DNA of 64,000 nt from NCBI GenBank assembly GCA_031841125.1, contig CM063106.1, positions 35,832,001 to 35,896,000 of the forward strand, read 5' to 3'. Positions 55,811-64,000 of this stretch are shown one piece after another. Numbering within the stretch: the stretch's first letter is position 1; every line of letters begins with the position of its first letter. The DNA comes from Acanthococcus lagerstroemiae. Lineage: Eukaryota; Arthropoda; Insecta; Hemiptera; Eriococcidae. The position numbers and the translations under genes are program-made. The notes under the pieces were generated by a model. That model made no database searches and was not told the DNA's origin. It saw only the letters and a program-made list of their open reading frames with translations.

Positions 55811-56398
55811 CAACATTATCAAAAACTTTTTCTAAATCTGCAAATGCTACAATGTATTCAAATCTTTTTTTTAAGTCTGTTTTCTAATAAAAGCCTCAAA
55901 CATAAAATTGCTTTTCTAGCTCCTCTTCCTCTTCTGAATCCAAACTGATCTTCTCCCACTCTTTCTTCCATTTTATTTTGTATTCTCTTTATTTATTACC
56001 CTAACTGGAATCTTTGATGCATGCGATAGTAAACTTGTAGTACGGTAATCTTCACATTTGCTTGCTTCTGCTTTTTTTAGGGATCATAATCAACCTACTT
56101 TTCTAGATATCTGTTGGCATTTCTTCTACAACATACATTTTGCAAATTAATTCATACCTATGAATTTATTAAAACTACTACCACACTGCTCAATATCTCA
56201 CTAGCAATTTCATCAAGTTCTTCTGCATTACCTGTGTTCATTTCTTTCAGAGCTCTATCAAATTCCGATCTCAAAATAGGATCTCCTCTTTCTTCATCCC
56301 CCGCTATGTCTTCTTTTTCCATACATTTACTTATACGTGATCCATTCTTACACAGTGCTTAAACATACCCCCATCTTTTTATTTTGTCTGTTTTAAAA

Positions 56399-57092
56399 CA
56401 GGGGCGAAACCATACAGTGGTGTGGGGGTTGAAACACCCCCAATAATTTAGCAGTCGGCAAATTTTGAAACTGTTCATTTGAATTTTTCATTTTTATGAA
56501 TGTTTGGTTGTTTATTATTATTATTATTATTACTTTCTTTTTTTCAAATAAAAAATATTTCAATTAAGAATCGGTAAATTTTTTATTTTTTTTTTAAATT
56601 TTGTCGGTGAATTTTTAGTTTTTAAAAAATATTGGTCTGCAAATTTTTCTTCTCTACCTCCCCAAACTGAAAGTCAAATTTCGTCTCTGAAAATGGAGTA
56701 CCCTGGACTCCTATCAGAGACTAGTCAGCCCTCCCAGACTAGGGTATGCTCATGTGCGCAAATGTAAGTGATTGGGGGATAAGGTTCCAATTTGCATTTA
56801 CAGGGACAAAAATATGGGGGGGGGGTGAAACTCTTCCAATAATTCGGAGTCGGCAAATTTTAAAACTGTTCATTTGAATTTTTCATTTTCTAAGAACGTT
56901 TGTTTGTTTGTTTGTTTGTTTATTATTAATTTTTTTTTTCAATCAAAAAATATTTTGATTGAAAAATCGGCAAATTTTCAAATTAAAAAAAATTTGTCGG
57001 CGAACTTTTAGTTAAAAAAAAATATTTGTTGGCAAATTTTCCTTCTCCACGTCCCCCTCCCCTCTCAAACTGAAAGTCAAGTTTCATTTCTG
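56399..57092. mobile_element. hAT-type element made of two tandem copies
   Basis: CAGGGGCGAAAC at the left and GTTTCATTTCTG at the right are TIR-like. TTTTAAAA (56391-56398) and TTTTAGAA (57093-57100) look like a duplication with one change. The interior is two copies of about 310 bp (start near 56399 and near 56800), each with GTCGGCAAATTTT, GTTCATTTGAATTTTTCATTT and AAACTGAAAGTCAA. The second carries a (GTTT)n tract. Confidence 0.7.
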
Positions 57093-57860
57093 TTTTAGAA
57101 TCTAATAATTTTCCTTCTTCGGCTGTTAAATTTTTTTTTTCTTGTTCCAAAATATCTTTTTATGTACTTTATTATATGCCAGATCTGGTTTTCCTGCTTT
57201 CATTTGCTTCTCAATTTCCTTACAGTTCTGATTAATCCATTTTTCTTTTGCCTTCTTACACTCTGTTTTTGTTTGATTTCTTAATTGATTTTTCTCTATT
57301 ATTGTCTTTGTTTATACTTTTTTCTTTCTTCCATTAACTCTAGTATCTCACTTTTCATCCATGATTTTCTCCTTCCTATTATTTGAGTAAGTACCTAATT
57401 TCTTCCTTGCTACCAGATTTATTGCTTTTTTAGTACCGTTCACTCCCCGTCAATATCATTTACTTCTTGTGATTTACAAAGTTCTTTCGTTATTTCTTTT
57501 TAATATTCTTCTCTTTTCTTTACCTCTTTCAATAGCTTCAAATTCTGTTTTGTTTTTACTTTCTTCTTGTTTATATTTTTTAATTTAAATCTGCATTTCA
57601 TTCCCACTAAATTGTGATCGCTATCTAACATCTGCTCCTGCGTATGTCTTACAATCCAATATTTACGATATCTTCTTCTCGTCATAATATAATCTGTTTG
57701 ATATCTTATTTTATCTCCTGGGCTTTGCCAAGTGTATTTTCTTATCTCGGGATTTTTAAACAGTGTTTCCAAGAACTAATTTATATTCTTCACACAATTC
57801 TATGACCTCGCCCCTTTCTGTTCCTATACTCCCTTTTTTTTCTCCTTCTCTGGCATTCCA

Positions 57861-60148
57861 ATCTTCCAAATTTTCTTTCTCTTTTACCTAGCTTAGTACT
57901 TCATCAGTCTCTTCCTAATTTTTTTCTACTTATTCTTCACTATAACTTCCTGTAGGTAATGGGTATATAAACTTTGGGTGTCTACTGGCCTGAAAAGTCA
58001 TGATTTCAAAAAATAGTCATGGAAGTCATGAAAAGGTATGATATTTCAACCAAAACTCGAAGACGTCATGATATTTCATCATGTCATAGTTCACAATATT
58101 TCTATTACCGAAAAAAAGAAATCTGTTATATTCATTTAATGAGAAAACAAGTGAATATTTATTAGGTATGGAAGTTTAGCGCGCTCTATATTGATATTTC
58201 ATGTTCAAACCACCCACAAAGAGGGGCAAAACTATGGGAATTTTTCACCTGTCCTAAGACTGTCTCGTTTGTCTTGCAATCCATATTACTGTAATGTCAT
58301 TAAAGGGAAAATGTTGACGTATGCAACAAGTATAATTCTGGTGATTCTTAAAGAAAGAAAAAAAAAAAGCTCTGTGCCTTGCCATGGGACTTGAAAAGTA
58401 GGGTACCCTTGTACTCTCACAATATTCTCTTATTTGAGGTATCCACCTATTGGAAAATCAGGTGCGGAATGTAAGTTCTACAATACACGTTTTGATTTAT
58501 CTGAACATTAATCAAAAGGGGATGGTGGAGGGGAGGGTTAAAAGATGAAGCCCCCGGCGAGGCGCGAAGCGCCGAGTTTGCCCCCTTCCGCTTTATTTTT
58601 ATATCCCCAATGATAGTCATAAAAAATCATGATATTTTGTTTCCCAAATTCAGTAGATACTCTGAACTTGAACTATCACTAAAGATACTCTGAGTAGAAT
58701 GCAATGAGGAACAATTTTTGTTCGAAATATCTTCCTCCATAGTTGATATCTTCCGAAATTCGTGGGAAAAACTGGTTTTGTGGACGCTCTTCCCACAGGG
58801 GGAGGGAGTGGTGGACACGTGGGTCCTTGGGTGCTTTTAGTACGTTAATCAATACTATTATCCAACCCTCTGCTGATATTTAGCGGAGAATGTTCCCTCT
58901 ATTTGCCGTTTTTCATCTAATTTCTAATTTTACTGGTCTAGTGATTCAGCAATATTCTTGATGATGAGCTGGTCTTTTTCAACCCATTTTTGGATAAGGC
59001 TGGGCAGATTTTCCACTCGAGTTTACCGTCCCTACGATGATTTCGTCGAAACCAAGAATTAAAATCGAACGTTCTACGCAGTTGACATGACCCCGGTGTT
59101 AAATTAAAATTGGTCACCTGTTTTTAACGAAAGGGAAAACTTCGAAATTTGGCGAAGAATCAATGTTTCGGAAAAATACTCCCGTCTATTTTTATACTTA
59201 AATGTGACAATGAGTACTGCATTTTTTTATTCCGAGTCGCATTGATTTGAAACTACGAAATACTCGAAATGAAACAAAGTTGTACATTTCCTCGGAGAAA
59301 GTACAACTTTCAAATTGATACCTACAGTAAAATTATCGAAAACGTGTTTGAAATGGCCCGACGGTGTGCAACGTGCTCCGTGATACAATATCACTCTGCC
59401 ACTTGTCGATAAAATGTTTATGTCTAACATCCATTCATTTTTGAAATTGATTTCGTACTGTTAATACTATTACGAGGTCATTTATTTAACCCGACAATAT
59501 GACTGAGCACTTCAACTCGTATTTTCGACAATCGAGTTTTGAAAATTTCGTCGCATCGTAGAATTGTAGAAGTGTTTTTCTTGTCAACAAAATACGAATA
59601 CTGGTTCGTTGTCGGTAAAATTCTACGCTGATTCAGTTAGAACGTTAAATATTTGTCATATTTCTTTTATTCTGCTGAGAGAAAAAAAGTTGCTGAACGT
59701 TATCGAGCAGGGCAATGACATTAACGTGGATAACGGTGAGCAAAGATCGCTTATTCTTGCATTCGTTTTCAAGTCTGAAAAATGAGGGAGAGAAGCAAAT
59801 AAAAATTTTTCACCGATAATTTTGGGTCCAGAGGACAACCCCAGTATGAGGATCTATTAAAAACTCGTGATGAGTTTGTATTATCACGTTACAACTCATT
59901 AGCACTGATTTAAATTCATTGAGGCCTGATTGACTCCGTAAGATTGATTTTTGTAGATCATTTAGGATTTACTCGTTAAAACTTGTTACATCTTAGTGAA
60001 ACTTATTAAGAGTACGAGGAGAGATTCATTCTCTCCCACAGTAAGCTTCGTGACTTGACCCAACTCCAATAGCAGCGAAGCTAGTATTGACCCCCTCCTC
60101 GGCACTGCGCCCTCATTTTCGGTCGGACTAGCACCCTGTCTGCCAGGG
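57861..60148. other. Mostly unassigned; possible hAT-type MITE at about 57976-58665
   Basis: GGTGTCTACTGGCCTGAAAA near 57979 and TCAGTAGATACTC near 58650 could be diverged ends of one element, with AGTCATGAT repeats next to both. A GGCGCGAAGCGCC palindrome lies near 58560. No host exon is recognised; short frames at 58627-58818 and 59227-59430 show no domain. Confidence 0.35.
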
Positions 60149-60370
60149 GTCTGGTTGGCCGAGTGGATAGCGCGTTGGTCTCAGAATCCACAGGTCCCGG
60201 GTTCGAGCCCACGCAGCAGCTCGCCAGAATTTTCGACCTAGGCCGGTTTTTCGTCCGGAAAGGAAGAGGGCTAAGAAGGCCCTAACAGCCTCCGCGAAGT
60301 CTCTGAACTAATGCTCGAAAGGGCGGATTCCAGGACTTGGGTGGAGAGCAAATTAGAAAAAGAGGTGACT
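60149..60370 (+). mobile_element. tRNA-derived SINE, copy 1
   Basis: The head has a Pol III A box, TGGCCGAGTGG (60156-60166), of the kind found in Leu/Ser tRNAs, and a B box, GGTTCGAGCCC (60200-60210), 34 bp apart. A non-tRNA body follows (CGACCTAGGCCGG, AGGGCTAAGAAGGCCCTAA, AATGCTCGAAAGGGCGG, GAGAGCAAATTA). The body recurs at 48660-48830 and partly at 63139-63175. The cloverleaf is incomplete, so it is not an intact tRNA gene. Confidence 0.85.
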
Positions 60371-60479
60371 GTCGCCTATACCTGAAGAGCTGACTTCCAA
60401 AGTACCCTTAGTCCAAAACACAGAAGTTTGGGAAATTTAAAAAATGTTCTCACGAGGTGATGTACAGATGGTAAAACTG

Positions 60480-61080
60480 AACTAAGTGGATGAATGGGAA
60501 GTTAGGTAGATAATGACCACACTGCCAAAGTTTGAACATGAACATGTTTGTTTTCTGACTGTGAAGTTACAAAGTGGAAGAAGTCGCGGACTAAAGGCAG
60601 TTCAGGAGGGCAATAAATAACACTTCCCCTTATTCACCTTGTTTTCACGGAATGTAAAATGCACCAGTAAATTGAACAGGTACAAATTACATACAGTTGA
60701 AAAGAGAAATTTTTCGAATTTGAACTACAGATTATGACTTTAGCCGTGTAACAAAGGCACGTATCAGTGCTTTGAATACATATAACTCGCCTCCTAATAG
60801 AGATAGAAATTCGCGGTGAACGCTAGAATGTGTATTTTCTTCTTCTCTACCAGATGACGCTACAATCTTAATTTTGGACCAAGGGCACTTTGGAAGGCAG
60901 CTCTCCATCTGTCATAGAATTTGATCTTGCCCCAGCTAAGTCTCAATTTATTTTTCTTAGATCAGGTCAAAACAGAATGTCAAGCCTGACGATCATCTTC
61001 CACGTAGTTTACAGAAGTCTGCCTGAAGAGCATTCCTCGGTTCATTTCGCTCAGATAAATCACGATCACGTTCGATGACT
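60480..61080. repeat. Dispersed repeat 'D', copy 2
   Basis: It matches blocks of the repeat at 10137-10690 in the same order (CTGCCAAAGTTTGAA, TCGCGGACTAAAGGCA, CTACCAGATGACGC, GGGCACTTTGG). No ends are defined. Confidence 0.4.
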
Positions 61081-61317
61081 CGAGCTGAATAACAAACCCA
61101 TGAGCAAAGAACTTCTAAGACGATTTTCAATAGGTTTAAATGTGTCGGCGATGGCAGACAATTAGAAAATTCATTACCTATTTCAGATGCCGACCACTAT
61201 AGGCAGAGTGACTTCTCTACAAATTTCACGTTTCTACAAAAATCGTTCATTTTTTAATACATGAACCGTTGATATGTAAACTTTTATTTTAGCTCATATT
61301 TTTATTGAAACTATGCG

Positions 61318-61535
61318 CAGGGAGGTACCGATAGGGGGAGAGGGGGGAGCTTCCTTCTCCTGCAGGAAATTTTTTACTCAGCAGTTCGAAGTTGGGAAAT
61401 TTCGGTAGAGTAGTTGGGAATATTCAACAAGTCAAAAGCTTTTTTTTTTTGCTTTGACCCTTGGGAATTTTGAGTTGAATCAGTTGGAACCTTCACACCC
61501 CTCCCCCCTAGGAAAAACTCTTCCAGATGTCCCTC
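61318..61535. mobile_element. hAT-type MITE (CAGGGAGGTACC termini)
   Basis: CAGGGAGGTACCGATAGG at the left pairs with the end TTCCAGATGTCCCTC, and ACTATGCG is duplicated exactly (61310-61317, 61536-61543). It is 218 bp and is the same broad family as 9018-9298. The inner arms (GGAAATTTT...GTTGGGAA and CCTTGGGAATTTTGAG) are also partly complementary. Confidence 0.88.
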
Positions 61536-62049
61536 ACTATGCGGCAGTTCCTAATGAAAAATGTCTTGATGGTATCCGTTATTGGCGGCTTACCTTCTCA
61601 CCTTATGCTCGGTTTCGTCTTCAACTGTATCACGGAAACGAATGGCGAGCATGTACACGGATCTCTGCATTGTCGATAGAATAACTCGTTTAGCTTTCAG
61701 TCTGAATTACAAATATTACAAAGCTACAGAGATAGTAGGTATAAAAAGTTGATTTTCATTGAAATATGGTTTTTGGCCTTCATATACTTGTACAGATTGA
61801 ATAGAGAAAAAAACTCATCAGCTCATTGCGGTTCTTTTGAAATCGTGTAAGTTAATTACATCGAACCGTCGGGTCCTAAAACATGTAAGTATTCTTCTAG
61901 AAATTAGGAATTTATTCGCTATCAGGTTGATAGGAATGGTCTGCTACGCTACCCACGTATCAGTTTATTCTATTTTATTTATTTTTTCAAAACTCAACTC
62001 GCCTTCATCATTAGGGTTGCCCGGCGTACAGATTTTAACATTTTATATG

Positions 62050-62911
62050 CTGTTACTATTAAAGTGGGAGAAATATGGCTTGTTAATGGATGGATACCAA
62101 ATAAACAATCTCAGATTCGCCGATGACATCGTACTGATTGGCAAAAATATGGAGGAAATAAACTGTATGATTGACGACTTGGTGGAACAAGGGGCTAAAG
62201 TGGGACTAAAAATTAACTTAGAAAAATCCAAAATTATGAAAAAAGAGGGAAAATATGCCAGCCGCCCCTCCAACGGAACGAAACTAGAGATGGTTGACGA
62301 CTACAAGTACCTAGGACAGATAGTATCATTCAAAAACCGAATCGGGAAGGAAGAGACTCGCAAAACTAACTCTTGAAAAGCTTTTTGGGCGTTGAAACAC
62401 ATTTTTAAAAGTATAATGAAAATTCAAACGAAGGCTAAAATCCTAGGTAGTTGTGTGCTACCAGTGGCAACATACGGGGCTCAAACCTGGTCAATAGCCA
62501 AAAAACAGTTGAAGAAATTGAAAACGATGCAAAACTCCATGTTCCGGACCATTTTAAAAATTAAAATAAAAGATAAAATTAGACTTGAGGATATAAGAAA
62601 CCAAATTAATGCTACCGATATTGGATATACCATTAGAAAACTGAAATGGAAACACGCGGACCACCTGACAAGAGAAAGTAATTTAAAGCGGCACAATATC
62701 GCGACCTTTTGGACCCCCCCCCCCCACAAACGCACAAGAGGGAGACCAATACTACGCTGGAGGGACGATTTCAAAGTTTTGAAGGAAAGATGGGTGCAAT
62801 TAGCGAGAGACCGAGACGTATGGAGAGAGACAACGGAAACTTATGCCCTAAAATGGGCGGGGTAGCTGGCGGTGGCTCACCTACCCAAAGTTGTAAATAA
62901 ATAAATAAATA
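62050..62911 (+). pseudogene. RTE-like LINE ORF2, C-terminal half with AAAT tail
   Basis: One long frame reads INNLRFADDIVLIGKNMEEINCMI (catalytic FADD at 62116-62127), VGLKINLEKSKIM, VDDYKYLGQIVSF, then a single in-frame TGA at 62374-62376, then KAFWALKHIFKSIM, LGSCVLPVATYGAQTWSI, LKKLKTMQNSMFRTIL, IRKLKWKHADHL, KRTRGRPILRWRDDF and RDVWRETTETYALKWAG with a stop at 62863. The tail is (AAAT)n at 62894-62911. The part before FADD is lost (5' truncation near 62050). It is the youngest-looking LINE copy here and shares its C-terminus with 33600-37970. Confidence 0.9.
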
Positions 62912-62924
62912 CTACTGGGTATAC

Positions 62925-63335
62925 TTGAGCGAAACCCGTAATGTTTCCCCGTAACGGTCCCCCGTAATGCTCGAGCGAAAACCGAAACGCTCCCCCGTAA
63001 CGCTCCTGTTACTATGACATACTAGTGAATATAAATATGTACTCGAGCGAAAATTGTGTTTATACATTTCCATGGAAATTTATTTCTTCCAGCCAGAGGT
63101 ATGCTTGAGCTAAAACCGTAACGCCCCCTCGACACGCTCCCCCCGACACAGAGCCAGCGCCCTTTCGAGCATTACCTTAGAGACGTTGGGATTCTCTTCT
63201 CATTTCCCACTCAGTTCAACTCACAGTTCTTTAGCTCTTCATGGTGACAATTCAGTTCAGTGGTTGGCATTTCCATTTTCTTCCAGCCATGGGTATACTT
63301 GAGCGAAAACTGTAACGTTCCCCCGACACGAATTC
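62925..63335. repeat. Tandem/interspersed unit GGTATACTTGAGCGAAAACCGTAACG
   Basis: Variants of TTGAGCGAAAACCG and CGTAACGCTCCCCCG recur near 62935, 62970, 63045, 63105 and 63298. Each is usually followed by CCCCCGACAC and preceded by TTCTTCCAGCCA-GGGTAT in the later copies. A SINE body fragment (GCGCCCTTTCGAGCATTACC, complement orientation) lies at 63139-63175. Confidence 0.65.
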
Positions 63336-64000
63336 AGTGGTTGACACTTGCTGCGCCTTGCGCAACATTTTTTTAATTAGAGTAGGAAAGCATAGTTTTA
63401 TAAGTTCCCTTCTCTCCTCCCCTCACCCTTCAGACTTCACACATTTTGGAGAGGTGTCAAAATATATACCTCTTAATGAGGCTTCACAGGATTTCGATAG
63501 GAAGATTTTTTCTTCTTCTCTTCTCAATTCTGAGTTACATCAGTATCGGAGTACTGTTAACGTTATAAAAGCCCGTCTGCAAAAATGCGGCAAAAAATGG
63601 CATTGACAAAAGTTGCTAATTCTGGTATTAAAAAGTATTTAAGCTGGCAATTCTTCGACCGCTTCGACCAATCAGAACACAGCACTACTAAGTTATCAAA
63701 CAATTACCTGTTCAGGAAATTTCTAAATTGCCTGAGAGGCAATACTTTTCAGACGGGAGGTTTTGAAAATTGAGGAAACCCCTTCACTGTATTTCGAAGA
63801 GGTAAGTTTTTAAGCTGCTTGTTAATGTATAAAATGGGTTCTCGGTTTGATAAGTGTGTACGATTCGTGTGGATCGAGCCAAGTAGAATATGTCCACTAG
63901 GAAATTTGATAATTTTGAGGGAACCGTAAGAATGTGTACAGATTGTTAGCACCTGTATAGAATTGTACGGATTTTTGATCATCTTTCCCAATTTTGTAAA
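63336..64000. other. Unassigned sequence to the window end
   Basis: Open frames of 89 and 62 codons overlap here, without recognised domains or splice context. Confidence 0.4.

Larger units (their letters stand above)
51730..57860 (-). mobile_element. Decayed LINE (APE-type) carrying several insertions
   Basis: Endonuclease on the minus strand: IRKYTWQSPGDKIRYQTDYIM and SDHNLVGMK (57772-57580). Reverse transcriptase start: RSEFDRALKEMNTGNAEELDEIASEIL (about 56270), then FADLEKVFDNV (about 55850) joined after an insertion to EWSKMFQIFKDVG (about 54010), a VCHQHCLKPIYRK-like block near 53850, KSRIEQTKRAFFK (about 53490), joined after the pogo-like insertion to IDLKVRLRFLQTYLWSVILYGCETWTI (about 52310), and a tail EIAKEKNWKGRQRKRYEEEI (about 52070). 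Insertions are the pogo-like element 52324-53438, element C 54017-55810, and a hAT-type element 56399-57092. Many frameshifts make it inactive. Confidence 0.85.

Noticed and set aside
60149..60222. A functional tRNA gene
   Set aside because: A and B boxes are present but the acceptor and anticodon stems do not pair fully, and the sequence continues into a repeated SINE body.

Overview
This is a eukaryotic, AT-rich, transposon-crowded window, almost certainly from an insect genome (a hemipteran-like genome is my guess; the order is not provable from sequence alone). The evidence is spliced genes with GT-AG introns, two conserved animal single-copy genes, and many metazoan non-LTR retrotransposon, hAT, Tc1/mariner-like and pogo-like remnants. 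I see no operons, rRNA genes, intact tRNA genes or CRISPR arrays.

Two host genes can be modelled completely. AAAS/aladin, a WD-repeat nucleoporin, lies on the minus strand at 11586-15132 with ten coding exons and 486 codons. A HAUS5/dgt5-like augmin subunit lies on the plus strand at 17278-33425 with eleven coding exons and 599 codons. They are divergent, with 2.1 kb between start codons, and that gap holds two inverted-repeat elements. HAUS5 intron 9 is 12.4 kb and is filled with transposons: a 3.9 kb Tc1/mariner-like element with arms of about 760 bp, several hAT-type MITEs with 8-bp target duplications, a deleted pogo-like element and LINE fragments.

Layout. 1-3.1 kb: solo LTR and a Jockey-like relic inside an inverted repeat. 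4.2-7.2 kb: three nested inverted-repeat elements. 7.5-9.5 kb: two copies of a small retroposon with 11-bp target duplications, and a hAT-type MITE. 11.6-15.1 kb: AAAS. 15.7-16.8 kb: intergenic MITEs. 17.3-33.4 kb: HAUS5. 33.6-38 kb: an antisense RTE-like LINE carrying three secondary insertions, including a miniature LTR (TRIM-type) element. 38-43.5 kb: MITEs, repeats and unassigned sequence. 43.6-46.9 kb: a giant foldback element built of tandem repeats. 48.1-51.3 kb and 51.7-57.9 kb: two decayed LINEs on the minus strand, each riddled with insertions. 60.1-64 kb: a tRNA-headed SINE, a hAT-type MITE, an RTE-like 3' half and a local tandem repeat.

The strongest structural novelties are the foldback element, the long-armed Tc1/mariner-like element, a recurring CAGGGTGT-type terminus on unrelated elements, an unassigned dispersed retroposon of about 110 bp, and splice-site oddities in HAUS5 (a GC-AG intron and a tandemly duplicated acceptor). 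Only AAAS and HAUS5 are called as functional genes; every other coding trace looks broken.
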